DNA of 28,058 nt, taken from assembly GCA_023447335.1 (NCBI GenBank), contig JAEXOD010000145.1, positions 1 to 28,058 of the forward strand, read 5' to 3'. This DNA comes from Bacteroidota bacterium. Lineage in GTDB: Bacteria > Bacteroidota > Ignavibacteria > Ignavibacteriales > Melioribacteraceae. The notes under the pieces are model-generated. The model ran no database searches and was not told the DNA's origin. It saw nothing but the letters and a program-made list of their open reading frames with translations. Of the stretch, positions 15,286-23,502 are shown piece by piece; position 1 is the stretch's first letter; the number at the start of each line of letters is the position of its first letter. The position numbers and the translations under genes were made by a program.

Positions 15286-17289
15286 ATGAAACAATACCAA
15301 TATGAATTTTTAATTAATAAAATTTGCCGAGAACTGAATGTAAGCGGTTCTGAGAAAAATTTTGCATATGATGTTTTCATTAATCGCATTTCTGAAAATT
15401 TACGATATGATGAATTAATCAGGATTCCAAAAATTGGGTTCTTTCAATTAAAAAAAGGAAATCAACCTGACTCTAATTCTGATACATTAGTATTTGTTCC
15501 ATTCAATAACTTATCAGAATCAGAAGAATTTGCGTTTGTTAATATTCCGATAAAAAAGAAAGAAGTAGAGTTTAATAAATCTATAGAAGAGTTATTTACA
15601 ATCTCTATCAATAAACCTGTTATTTCGATTTCTTCAATAAATTCAGGTTCACTAGATTATTCTAATTCTCTTTTTAAATTACAAAAGTATCTTGAAGAAA
15701 GTATAAATGAATTAATAAAAAAATCCGATTTTTTTGAAGGATTAAATTTGTGGGAAGATTTTGTTGTTAGTAAAGAAATTGATTTTATTGAAGAGGATAA
15801 CTTAAATAACGAACAACAACTTCTTGATGAAAAAAATATTCTCCCCAATTTGGTTTTAAATTTTGATGATTCTGTTTCAAAAAATAAAGATCATAATAAT
15901 GAGCCGAGCGAAACAAATTATGATGAAGAACTAATTGAAGAAAACGATATTAGCAACATCGATACATTTTTAAATGAAAATTTATTTAATGATATTGAAT
16001 CGACAAAAGAAGAAAGTGATGATTTTAGTAATGTTAATTCAGAAACCACTGAATTGATTGAAAATAATGCATTTCTTGATGAAGTTAAATTAAATAGTTC
16101 TGATGAATTGAGTGTGTCTGATGAATTAAATAATTCTGAAGATTTTGATTTTGATAATGATTTTAATATAGAAAATCTTAATCTATCAGAAGAGAACACT
16201 ATATCAAATCCGAATGATATTTTTCAAAAATTTTCTGAAACTACTGAAAATAAATCAGATAATTCAAAATTGATTAAAGATGTTAGTGCTTCTGTTCCAA
16301 ATGATACCGATTGGACAAAAGAATTAGAAGATGAGTTATTTACTGATGAAAAAGATGAAGAGCAAATCGATATCTTTGAGTTAAAAGAGACTTTTGATTC
16401 ACCAATAAAAGATGAAGATGTTACGCCTTTTTTACAGGATATTTCACAAGAATTAAACGACTCAAAAGAAATAGTGGATAATTCTCAAGATATAGAAGAA
16501 ATTCGGAATGACAATATTAAAGGTTTTGAGAATTCAAAAAATCAAGATAGTGCTGAAGATGAAATTGAAACTAATATTGACGAGTTATTTGATTCATTAG
16601 TTGAAGAAAAAGAAGAACAAAAAGTAATTCTAAAGAAAAAAATTAATTTTAAAAAACTGCTAATTTATATTGGATTAGGGGTATTAACTTTAGTAATTTT
16701 AGGGACCGTTTATTATTTCTTTTTTTATAGAACTTCCAAAACCACAACAGTAAAAGGAAGTGAAACTCATGAAACTGTTAGTGAAAAGCCAATTATTAAA
16801 GAGAAATCGGTAGATAAGAATATTGAAAAAGAAAAGAATATAAGTCATGATTCAATATCCGATAAACAAAAAACTGATTTGCAGAATAGTGAAAATATAA
16901 AAAAAGAAGAAACTAAATCAGAAATAATTAAAAACGGTTCAGAGAAATCTCCAGAAACTTTTACTAAAACTGAGAGTATAACAAATACAAAAACGGTTAA
17001 AGAAGAAACTGTAAAACCGATAGTTGGTGAATTATATAAAACAGGAGTTGATGATAGGCAGATAGCTGAGAAAATATTTTTCGACGGAAAAAAGTATAAT
17101 GTTCAAACTTCTTCATGGAATACAAAAACACAAGCAGAAATTGCAGTTAAACGATTGCGAGCGAAAGGAATTAATGCTTCCATAGTTAAAGTCGATCTTA
17201 AGTCATTAGGTATTTGGTATCGAGTTAAAATATATGATTTTAATTCAAAATCAGAAGCAGAAGCGTATATTAAAAAGAATAATCTATAA
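15286..17289 (+). CDS. Membrane protein with N-terminal HU-like domain and C-terminal SPOR domain
   Basis: 667 residues. Residues 1-75 resemble the bacterial HU/CCDC81-type fold (LINKICRELNVSG, AYDVFINRISENL, LIRIPKIGFFQLKKG). Residues 190-450 are a long acidic, Asn/Ser-rich low-complexity region. A transmembrane segment lies at about 457-479, preceded by Lys residues (N-terminus in). A Lys/Glu-rich periplasmic linker leads to a SPOR domain at about 595-667 (GKKYNVQTSSWNTKTQAEIAV..., IWYRVKIYDFNSKSEAEAYI). SPOR domains bind denuded peptidoglycan at division sites. The HU-like part would face the cytoplasm. The gene lies between the barrel gene and the ExbB/TolQ gene, which suggests a link from cell wall to the inner-membrane motor. 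Confidence 0.8.
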   Translation: MKQYQYEFLINKICRELNVSGSEKNFAYDVFINRISENLRYDELIRIPKIGFFQLKKGNQPDSNSDTLVFVPFNNLSESEEFAFVNIPIKKKEVEFNKSIEELFTISINKPVISISSINSGSLDYSNSLFKLQKYLEESINELIKKSDFFEGLNLWEDFVVSKEIDFIEEDNLNNEQQLLDEKNILPNLVLNFDDSVSKNKDHNNEPSETNYDEELIEENDISNIDTFLNENLFNDIESTKEESDDFSNVNSETTELIENNAFLDEVKLNSSDELSVSDELNNSEDFDFDNDFNIENLNLSEENTISNPNDIFQKFSETTENKSDNSKLIKDVSASVPNDTDWTKELEDELFTDEKDEEQIDIFELKETFDSPIKDEDVTPFLQDISQELNDSKEIVDNSQDIEEIRNDNIKGFENSKNQDSAEDEIETNIDELFDSLVEEKEEQKVILKKKINFKKLLIYIGLGVLTLVILGTVYYFFFYRTSKTTTVKGSETHETVSEKPIIKEKSVDKNIEKEKNISHDSISDKQKTDLQNSENIKKEETKSEIIKNGSEKSPETFTKTESITNTKTVKEETVKPIVGELYKTGVDDRQIAEKIFFDGKKYNVQTSSWNTKTQAEIAVKRLRAKGINASIVKVDLKSLGIWYRVKIYDFNSKSEAEAYIKKNNL

Positions 17290-17310
17290 ATAAAATAAGT
17301 AAGGAATGAT

Positions 17311-17967
17311 ATGAGTTTTTTCTCTATTTTTTTGAAAGGCGGATTTATAATGTGGCCGATATTGTTATGTTCGGTCATTGCAATTAAAATTATTGTTGAG
17401 AGATATATCGTAATTAATAGGTCAAAAGCAAATATACCGGCATTTTTAGTAAAATTAAGATCATTTTTAAAGAAAAGAGACATACAAGGTGCTATAAACT
17501 TTTGCAATCAAGAAAAAAGCTCGGTAAGCAACATTGTTAAAAAAGGACTTAAAAAGTTTACATTGGGAAATGAACGCGTTAAAGAAGCTATTGAAAGTGC
17601 CGGAAAACAAGAAATAGTTAAATTGGAAAAAGGGCTTTCACTTTTAGCTACTATTAGCGGTGCGGCACCTTTATTAGGCTTTTTGGGCACGGTTACCGGA
17701 ATGATTGCAGCTTTCAGAAAAATTGAAGATTTACACGGCTCTACAAATCCAAGTGATTTAGCCGGAGGAATTTGGGAAGCATTATTAACAACGGCATTCG
17801 GATTAATAGTCGGAATTATCGCTACAACTTTTTATAATACTATTGTAGAAAGAGTTAATAGTTTAGTATTAGATTTAGAAGTTGTTAGCAATGATATAAT
17901 TGATATTCTTGAGGAGATGGCAAAAAATAAAAATATTGATTTTGATGAATTAGAATCCGATAATTAG
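17311..17967 (+). CDS. exbB: MotA/TolQ/ExbB family proton channel subunit
   Basis: 218 residues with three membrane segments: near 10-30 (GGFIMWPILLCSVIAIKIIV), about 115-135 (LLGFLGTVTGMIAAF, the most conserved stretch of the family) and about 155-178 (WEALLTTAFGLIVGIIATTF). It forms the pentameric proton channel with the ExbD/TolR protein encoded nine bases downstream. AAGGAATG before the start is a modest ribosome binding site. ExbB versus TolQ cannot be decided from sequence alone; the tonB gene at the end of the set favours an ExbB-like name. Confidence 0.93.
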   Translation: MSFFSIFLKGGFIMWPILLCSVIAIKIIVERYIVINRSKANIPAFLVKLRSFLKKRDIQGAINFCNQEKSSVSNIVKKGLKKFTLGNERVKEAIESAGKQEIVKLEKGLSLLATISGAAPLLGFLGTVTGMIAAFRKIEDLHGSTNPSDLAGGIWEALLTTAFGLIVGIIATTFYNTIVERVNSLVLDLEVVSNDIIDILEEMAKNKNIDFDELESDN

Positions 17968-17975
17968 GGGTTGGG

Positions 17976-18380
17976 ATGAAATTAACAACATCAAATAAAC
18001 CATTGAACGGATTTTCATATTCTTCATTAACCGATATAGTAATGTTACTTTTAATTTTTTTCTTGTTAACATCACAATTTGTAATTCAGACAGGAGTAAA
18101 AGTTAAATTACCGGGTTCAAAAAATAATGAACAATCAATCGCATCGTCGCTAATTGTAACAATAACTGAAAATAAACAGGTGTATTTTGGAAGTGATATA
18201 ACAAGTCTGGAACTTCTTCCTGCTAAGCTAAGTTCGGCTAAAAGTGATATTCAAGAGAATAACTTGATAATTAAAGCTGATAAATCAGTAAATATTGACA
18301 TAGTAATTAAAGTGATTGATTTAGCCAAAGGAGTCGGAATAGATAAATTCACCATAGAAACCGAAAAAGAATCTTTTTGA
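17976..18380 (+). CDS. exbD: ExbD/TolR family biopolymer transport protein
   Basis: 134 residues. A short N-terminus is followed by one transmembrane helix (about 17-37) with the essential proton-carrying Asp at D20 (LTDIVMLLLIFFLLTSQF), then the periplasmic domain beginning VKVKLPGS. It partners ExbB in using the proton motive force. GGGGTTGGG precedes the ATG. One base separates its TGA from the tonB start. Confidence 0.93.
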   Translation: MKLTTSNKPLNGFSYSSLTDIVMLLLIFFLLTSQFVIQTGVKVKLPGSKNNEQSIASSLIVTITENKQVYFGSDITSLELLPAKLSSAKSDIQENNLIIKADKSVNIDIVIKVIDLAKGVGIDKFTIETEKESF

Positions 18381-18381
18381 T

Positions 18382-19017
18382 ATGAAAATTAAATTCGAAA
18401 CAAAAGGTTATATTTATTCAGTAACCTTTCATTTAATAATATTTGTTATACTATATTTCTTAAAAGTTAGCTCTCCTGAAATTCAGGAAGAGTATATTAC
18501 TTTAGGTTTTGGTTCATCCGGTTATGGCGGTATAAATTCTAGAACTGCAGAAAGAAGAGTTGAAACACAACAAGAGGAAGAAGAGAAAATTGAAGTGCCG
18601 AAAGTTAAAAATACCGATGACGAAAATAAAGTATTGACAAAGACTGATGAAAAAAAAGATGTTAAGCCAAAATCATTGATGCAGGAAACATCTAGTTCAG
18701 AAGAAAATGAGTCTGGAATGGGGGAAGGTGGTGATGGTTTTTCAATTGATTTTGGCGGAAGAGGTAAAAGAAAAATTTATCATCATCCTTTGCCCGATTA
18801 TCCTGTCGGTGTTTCTAAAGAAATTGATATTCGGCTAAGATTCACAATTTTACCCGATGGCACAGTCTCGAAGATTATTCCTGTTATTAAAGCAGATAGT
18901 AGATTAGAAACAGCAGCTATAAACTCGTTAAGTCAATGGCGTTTTGAGCCCCTTCCGAAAAACGCTAAACAAATATCTCAAACAGTAGTAATTACTTTTC
19001 CGTATCGACTTCGTTAA
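18382..19017 (+). CDS. tonB: TonB-family energy transducer
   Basis: 211 residues. It has a cytoplasmic stub, a transmembrane anchor (about 8-27), a charged Glu/Lys linker, a Gly-rich patch (GMGEGGDGFSIDFGGRG) and a C-terminal TonB domain (about 125-211): HPLPDYPVGVSKEIDIRLRF, LPDGTVSKI and LETAAINSLSQWRFEPLP. It carries energy from ExbB/ExbD to outer-membrane partners, and the barrel protein at 13698-15278 is the obvious candidate. It is the last gene of the run. Its 3' end overlaps the convergent small membrane gene by 26 bases, so there is no room for a separate terminator. Confidence 0.92.
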   Translation: MKIKFETKGYIYSVTFHLIIFVILYFLKVSSPEIQEEYITLGFGSSGYGGINSRTAERRVETQQEEEEKIEVPKVKNTDDENKVLTKTDEKKDVKPKSLMQETSSSEENESGMGEGGDGFSIDFGGRGKRKIYHHPLPDYPVGVSKEIDIRLRFTILPDGTVSKIIPVIKADSRLETAAINSLSQWRFEPLPKNAKQISQTVVITFPYRLR

Positions 19018-19288
19018 AATCTTTACTAAAATACATTATATAAAAAAAGTATTCACCAATAGTCAGAAGAGTTAAAGATAAAGTATCTCTATCGAAATAA
19101 ATACCAAAACCTTTTGCCTCTACTAATAATTTTGTAATAAAAGTAGTTAACGACCAACCAATTGCGAATAAAATAACTATTAAAACACTGTTAGAAAATG
19201 CTGAAGAAAGTGATTCGTTCTGCCATTTTTTCGAGAATATAATAAGTATAAAGATAAAATGAACGAAGAAAATAAAACCTGATATCAT
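18992..19288 (-). CDS. Small hypothetical membrane protein
   Basis: 98 residues with three hydrophobic segments (FIFFVHFIFILIIF, NSVLIVILFAIGWSLTTF, LLTIGEYFFYIMYF). The family is not recognised. It starts with a four-base overlap with the end of the preceding membrane gene, so it is the last gene of the minus-strand operon that begins at 21110. Its 3' end overlaps the convergent tonB. The overlap start and hydrophobic pattern support a real gene; no function is proposed. Confidence 0.6.
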   Translation of the reverse strand: MISGFIFFVHFIFILIIFSKKWQNESLSSAFSNSVLIVILFAIGWSLTTFITKLLVEAKGFGIYFDRDTLSLTLLTIGEYFFYIMYFSKDFNEVDTEK

Positions 19289-19797
19289 AATTCGCTATTC
19301 TTTTTTTTGTTTAAAATTTGCATTGATATAACTCCACCAAGAAAACCAAAAATCACATTAATAAACAAATTATTGAAAAAGATTGATATTGTGTAGAAGA
19401 AGGAGAAACCGTAAGCTTTGATCTCTTTAGCAATGTTAGTCATAATGTTAATTAATTCTTGTTTAATCTTGGCGTCGATGGGCATTCCGCTAAACATTTT
19501 ATTCAATTCAGGTAAAGCAAAAACAATGTCATTGTTTTTAGTTATTAATGTTATTATTACTTCAAATGTTGTTGCAAAAACGGCAGCAAACAGTCCGGTT
19601 AAAATTCCAAACCATGCAGCCTTTTTGAACGTAATATCATCGTTATTTCTGTTTGCTTTTTTATCTAGAAGAAGAGAAAAATAAGCAGCGGCAGGAATAA
19701 CCAAACAGCAGGCAAAACCTTTTAAGAGTGGAACAATCTGTAATACTCCTGCTGCAAAACCTGCTACAAAAGGGGATATAATCTTTTTATTCATCAA
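19285..19797 (-). CDS. Membrane protein, DUF4199-like (uncertain)
   Basis: 170 residues. The N-terminal half is hydrophobic and small-residue rich (FVAGFAAGVLQIVPLLKGFACCLVIPAAAYFSLLL), a second segment lies at about 62-85, an amphipathic stretch in the middle includes IKQELINIMTNIAKEIKAYG, and a last membrane segment sits near the C-terminus. The overall plan resembles DUF4199-type proteins of the Bacteroidota, but I am not sure of the family. The start overlaps the DUF2085 gene end by 11 bases. Confidence 0.65.
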   Translation of the reverse strand: MMNKKIISPFVAGFAAGVLQIVPLLKGFACCLVIPAAAYFSLLLDKKANRNNDDITFKKAAWFGILTGLFAAVFATTFEVIITLITKNNDIVFALPELNKMFSGMPIDAKIKQELINIMTNIAKEIKAYGFSFFYTISIFFNNLFINVIFGFLGGVISMQILNKKKNSEL

Positions 19798-20269
19798 TTA
19801 CTTTATTTTCGGATAGTTGTTCAAAAATGCTCTTGTAAAGATATAAAAAACAAATGAAACCTAAAAGAAATCCGGTTAAAAATGTAATATAATTATTATA
19901 TTTATATATTCCTAAATTAACAAGTAATACATCAATTCCGATAAAAATTAATGATGTAAAAAACAATTTCTTGTTAGCGGCATTATAAAGACGTTTAAAA
20001 ATAAAAAGAAAAAAACTAGAAATAAACACACCCCAATATAAACCTAGGCATCTAAAACAAACAAAAGCAGAATGCCCGGAACAAGTTAAAACTTTATCTT
20101 TTTCCTGATGACAAACAATTGAAAACATTTTACTGATAAACAGGTCTAAAACAGAAAGAGACGGAAAAAGTATGGATAAAAAGTTAAAATGTATTAATAT
20201 TAGCCAAACAAATATTAAAATAAATAAAATTAAATTAAGATAATCAACTTTATAATTAAATTTATTCAT
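19787..20269 (-). CDS. DUF2085 membrane protein
   Basis: 160 residues with four predicted membrane segments. The DUF2085 hallmark is present: CHQEKDKVLTCSGHSAFVCFRCLGLYWG, that is CHQ...C...CxRCxGxYxG (cited in parts: SIVCHQ, GHSAFVCFRC, LGLYWG). The conserved Cys/His could bind a metal or form disulphides at the membrane surface, but the family has no known function. Its start overlaps the end of the propeller gene by eight bases. Confidence 0.85.
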   Translation of the reverse strand: MNKFNYKVDYLNLILFILIFVWLILIHFNFLSILFPSLSVLDLFISKMFSIVCHQEKDKVLTCSGHSAFVCFRCLGLYWGVFISSFFLFIFKRLYNAANKKLFFTSLIFIGIDVLLVNLGIYKYNNYITFLTGFLLGFICFLYLYKSIFEQLSENKVIDE

Positions 20270-21110
20270 AGAAATGTATTTTTGTATTAGTTAACACATA
20301 CAAACGATTTCCCGTATAAATTGCTTCTACAATTAAAACATCATTCATTAGTTTATTATATGAAAAACCTGCTTTTAGATCAGTTAAATTTAATGTATAT
20401 ATATCTTTATCATTTGAAATTGTTACAAAAGTACTAAAAATTTTAATTTTCGCATTTTTAATCGGTGCTTCAATTTTAACTAAACCGGAACCGAACTGGT
20501 CAAAAACAAAAATATAATTTTCGTTAATCACAAATAGTTTACCGTCAGGAGATAAAGCAAATTTGTTAGGATTAGTTAAATAAAATTCTCCTGAATCAAA
20601 ACCACCGATTTGTTGAATAAAATCACCACGTAAATTATATTTTAAAATTCTTTGATTATACGAATCTAATATAAAAAAATCACTTTGATTATTAATACCA
20701 AAACAAGTGGGTTGCTTATAAGTGCCCTCTGATGCATCATTATCCGATGCTTTTAAAATTGATAGGAAATTTAATTCTCTATCTGTAATTACAATTCTAT
20801 CATTGTTTTTATCACAAATATAAGAGTTAAGTTCGTTAGAAAAGATATCTGAAGGAGTATCAAACAGACCTGGTTGCCATCCGTATCCGCCTGTTTCCTT
20901 ATTAACAGTTCCTAGTGTATCAATTTTATAAATTTCGTTTGTTTGAATATCCGAAACAATGAAATAACCTGAGGAAAGAAAACTAAAGGAACTTGCGTTG
21001 TTAAAATCGCCGATAGATCTAGTTAATAAACGATTTTGAGCAGAGATATTTAGACTAACTAATAAGAAAAAAAATAATGATTTAATCATAAACATAAATA
21101 TTTTAATCAT
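20262..21110 (-). CDS. Exported NHL-repeat/beta-propeller-like protein
   Basis: 282 residues. After a signal peptide (MIKSLFFFLLVSLNISAQ if translation starts at the third Met, codon 8) there are repeated blades of the type 'GYFIVSDIQTNEIYKID', 'NSYICDKNNDRIVITD', 'DFFILDSYNQRILKYN' and 'GKLFVINENYIFVFD', as in NHL-type six-bladed propellers. No ribosome binding site separates the three possible ATGs (21110, 21095, 21089). It is first in an overlapping four-gene operon with three membrane proteins, so it may be the periplasmic part of a complex with them, which is inference. Confidence 0.75.
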   Translation of the reverse strand: MIKIFMFMIKSLFFFLLVSLNISAQNRLLTRSIGDFNNASSFSFLSSGYFIVSDIQTNEIYKIDTLGTVNKETGGYGWQPGLFDTPSDIFSNELNSYICDKNNDRIVITDRELNFLSILKASDNDASEGTYKQPTCFGINNQSDFFILDSYNQRILKYNLRGDFIQQIGGFDSGEFYLTNPNKFALSPDGKLFVINENYIFVFDQFGSGLVKIEAPIKNAKIKIFSTFVTISNDKDIYTLNLTDLKAGFSYNKLMNDVLIVEAIYTGNRLYVLTNTKIHFYE

Positions 21111-21149
21111 ATAATATAATAAAAGAAAAATAGAATTTTTATAAAAATA

Positions 21150-21180
21150 TTGATTTATTTATAATATATTGTTATTTTTA
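21150..21180 (+). promoter_or_regulatory. Bacteroidota-type promoter for tRNA-Gln
   Basis: TTG (21150-21152), 20 bases, then TATTTTTA (21173-21180), one base off TAnnTTTG, ending 14 bases before the tRNA. Confidence 0.45.
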
Positions 21181-21194
21181 AAATCTTAAAAAAT

Positions 21195-21267
21195 TGCCCT
21201 GTGGTGTAATTGGCAACACATCTGACTCTGGATCAGAAATGTCCAGGTTCGAACCCTGGCAGGGCAG
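21195..21267 (+). tRNA. tRNA-Gln (anticodon CTG)
   Basis: 73 bases. The acceptor is TGCCCTG/CAGGGCA with the weak U1-A72 pair that is typical of tRNA-Gln, the anticodon stem is TCTGA/TCAGA with loop CTCTGGA (anticodon CTG), the T-arm is CCAGGTTCGAACCCTGG, and the discriminator is G. CCA is not encoded. Confidence 0.96.
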
Positions 21268-21269
21268 CT

Positions 21270-21298
21270 AAAAGCGAGTTCTTTAACTCGCTTTTTTA
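21270..21298 (+). terminator. Intrinsic terminator after tRNA-Gln
   Basis: Stem AAAAGCGAGTT/AACTCGCTTTT with loop CTTT, followed by T residues, three bases past the tRNA. Confidence 0.88.
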
Positions 21299-21318
21299 TT
21301 TTAAATATATGCAATTAT

Positions 21319-23127
21319 TTAGGATTTTTTTATAAACATAAAACAATTTTTACAATCAAATTCTAATTTAAATTTATTATTGTTGCCAATTAAGTATAAA
21401 TCACCTTTATAATGTGTTTCACTTCTTTTTAAGCATTGATCTATTTCGTATCTTAAACAATATTTAGTAGTCATTAAATTCACGTTATCTTTATCAGGGT
21501 CTAATTCAAAGCCGGTTTCGAAATTTTCAACACCCCTATTCTCGAAGAATTGTTTTGATAACGGGTTTATGATATTAGACCTATAATCTAAGTTCTTTTC
21601 GAAATAATTGATTTTTGATTTTTTATAACTTGTGTTTGATGTTTTATAATTAAAAATCCTTAATTTCCCTAGTCCTTCAATAAGAATTTCTTTAATTGAA
21701 TTCAATTCAGAAATTTTAAGATGAGGAATTACGTTTAATTTAACAATTACGTCATTAATTACAAAATTTGAATTTCCGGTTTTTTTAAATTGTATCTTGA
21801 AAACGTCGATTTGTTTGTTTTTATTTAGTGCTGGTTCAAACGGAAAATCAATAACATGCGAAAACATATTATTATCTTCATCTGTGATAATAAATTTCAT
21901 CCGAGCATCAATTTCTTCTATAAGAATATTTGCTAAAACTTTACGTTTAGGTGGATTTTTAATTATAACATCGATGAAATTTTTATTAAAATTGCGATAT
22001 ATAATAGTTCCATTTTTAATCACAATCTGTTTATTATGATAAATCTTCTTATTTTCATACTTGTTAATTCTTATTCCGTTTAATATATTATCCATAAAAA
22101 AACACAAACCGTCTCCGTTTGTTAACTCTTTGTTTGTGTCAATTTCAATAATTCCTTCGCTACTTTTAATGACTTTCCCAATTTTTTCACCAATAAATTT
22201 GGGAGAATTATGCGCTGCAATTTTATTATTATCCGAAATAATAAAATAATCTGTAAAACCTCTATTAAATGTATTAAAAACGTCAGGAGTAAAAGTATTT
22301 AGTATAATTCCCGAGGAAGATTTAATCAAGTTCTTCTCAATTAAAATATTATCAATTTTTTTCCTAAAATAAGAAACTACATTTGTCACATAGTCGATAT
22401 CCTTCAACCTGCCCTCAATTTTAAATGAACTAACTCCGCAATCTAAAAGTTGCGGAAGGTAGTTTTCAAGGTTCAAATCCTTAATTGAAAGCAAGTGTTT
22501 ATCTTTTATTAATATTTTACCACTTGCATCTATTAGCGAATAAATAGTTCTGCAAGGTTGCGCACATTCTCCTCGATTTGCACTTCTATTTCCAAGATAT
22601 CTACTGAGGTAACATTGTCCGCTTAAACTAACGCATAAAGCGCCGAAAATAAAAGTTTCTAGCTCTATTGATGTTGATTTTCGTATTTCATAAATTTGTT
22701 CTAAACTAAGTTCTCTAGCTAAAATAACTCTGTCAATTTTTAATTTATCGAGATACTTTATCTTTTCTATATTATAATTGTTGGTTTGAGTTGAAGCAAA
22801 AAGCTTAATAGGGGGTAGATCCATTTCGAGGATTGCAAAATCTTGAAAAATTATTGCGTCAGCACCTATTTTATACAGTTCATGAATTAATGTTTTAACG
22901 TCGTTAAGTTCTTTTTCGAAAATTAAAGTATTAACTGTAACGTACACTGAAACATCAAAAAAATGGGCATATTTAATAAGCCTTTCAATATCTTCCAAAT
23001 TGTTTGAAGCTGCTTTTCTTGCACCGAAATAAGATGCTCCTACATATACTGCATCAGCACCACTATTAATTGCAGCAACTCCAAATTCAAAATTCTTGGC
23101 AGGGGCTAATAATTCGATTTTATTCAT
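21319..23127 (-). CDS. U32-family protein (RlhA/TrhP-type RNA hydroxylation)
   Basis: 602 residues. The N-terminal TIM-barrel-type U32 domain starts IELLAPAKNFEFGVAAINSGADAVYVG. The family Cys region lies at about 166-195 (GALCVSLSGQC, RGECAQPCR), which in RlhA/TrhP is linked to prephenate-dependent hydroxylation of RNA cytidine or uridine and a probable Fe-S cluster. The C-terminal end carries TTKYCLRYEIDQC and FDCKNC, similar to the longer RlhA-like members with a C-terminal extension. Despite the 'peptidase' family name, hydroxylation of 23S rRNA or tRNA is the better guess. It cannot be assigned to rRNA or tRNA from sequence alone. No ribosome binding site precedes ATG 23127. Confidence 0.85.
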   Translation of the reverse strand: MNKIELLAPAKNFEFGVAAINSGADAVYVGASYFGARKAASNNLEDIERLIKYAHFFDVSVYVTVNTLIFEKELNDVKTLIHELYKIGADAIIFQDFAILEMDLPPIKLFASTQTNNYNIEKIKYLDKLKIDRVILARELSLEQIYEIRKSTSIELETFIFGALCVSLSGQCYLSRYLGNRSANRGECAQPCRTIYSLIDASGKILIKDKHLLSIKDLNLENYLPQLLDCGVSSFKIEGRLKDIDYVTNVVSYFRKKIDNILIEKNLIKSSSGIILNTFTPDVFNTFNRGFTDYFIISDNNKIAAHNSPKFIGEKIGKVIKSSEGIIEIDTNKELTNGDGLCFFMDNILNGIRINKYENKKIYHNKQIVIKNGTIIYRNFNKNFIDVIIKNPPKRKVLANILIEEIDARMKFIITDEDNNMFSHVIDFPFEPALNKNKQIDVFKIQFKKTGNSNFVINDVIVKLNVIPHLKISELNSIKEILIEGLGKLRIFNYKTSNTSYKKSKINYFEKNLDYRSNIINPLSKQFFENRGVENFETGFELDPDKDNVNLMTTKYCLRYEIDQCLKRSETHYKGDLYLIGNNNKFKLEFDCKNCFMFIKKS

Positions 23128-23183
23128 AAAGGTTTAAACATTTTCTTAAAATACAAAAATAATACTTAAAATTAAAATAAGTA

Positions 23184-23214
23184 TTGCATAAAGTAAAAAA
23201 GTTTATTAAATTTA
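23184..23214 (+). promoter_or_regulatory. Bacteroidota-type promoter for tRNA-Leu(CAA)
   Basis: TTG (23184-23186), 20 bases, then TAAATTTA (23207-23214), one base off TAnnTTTG, ending 20 bases before the tRNA. Confidence 0.45.
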
Positions 23215-23234
23215 CATTCTTGAAATTATGATTT

Positions 23235-23320
23235 GCCGAAGTGGCGGAATTGGTAGACGCGCTGGACTCAAAATCCAGTTTGGCTCAAACCAAGTGCCGG
23301 TTCGAGTCCGGCCTTCGGTA
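23235..23320 (+). tRNA. tRNA-Leu (anticodon CAA)
   Basis: An 86-base class II tRNA. The acceptor is GCCGAAG/CTTCGGT (G1-U72 wobble), the anticodon stem is CTGGA/TCCAG with loop CTCAAAA (anticodon CAA, reads UUG), there is a long variable arm, the T-arm is GGTTCGAGTCC, and the discriminator is A. CCA is not encoded. Confidence 0.96.
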
Positions 23321-23322
23321 CT

Positions 23323-23352
23323 AAACTCTAAGTTAATCCTTAGAGTTTTTTT
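23323..23352 (+). terminator. Intrinsic terminator after tRNA-Leu(CAA)
   Basis: Stem AAACTCTAAG/CTTAGAGTTT with loop TTAATC, followed by a T run, two bases past the tRNA. Confidence 0.9.
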
Positions 23353-23454
23353 ATTTTAAAGTTCCAGAAAAGGTGTGTAAAAATATTTCCCTTTTTTCAT
23401 TAAAAATTTTACAATAATTTTTAAGTGTAAAAATAAAAATTCCCCCTAAAATAT

Positions 23455-23502
23455 AAATAGGCTGTTGATTCATGTTTTTTATGGTCAGCAGCCTATTTTT
23501 AT
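23455..23502 (+). terminator. Orphan terminator-like hairpin
   Basis: A 14-bp stem AAATAGGCTGTTGA/TCAGCAGCCTATTT (one T-G pair) with a 16-base loop, then TTATT. No gene lies between it and the tRNA terminator 100 bases upstream, so it ends either an unseen small RNA or nothing that is still intact. Confidence 0.6.

Noticed and set aside
15657..16199. Minus-strand open frames inside the HU-SPOR gene
   Set aside because: Ser/Leu-rich shadows of the acidic low-complexity region, with no family signature.
23127..23160. GGTTTAAAC before the U32 gene as another copy of the ECF promoter box
   Set aside because: On plus, the position 18 bases after AAAC is not GTC; on minus, the box lies directly on the start codon, so it cannot be a -35 element.
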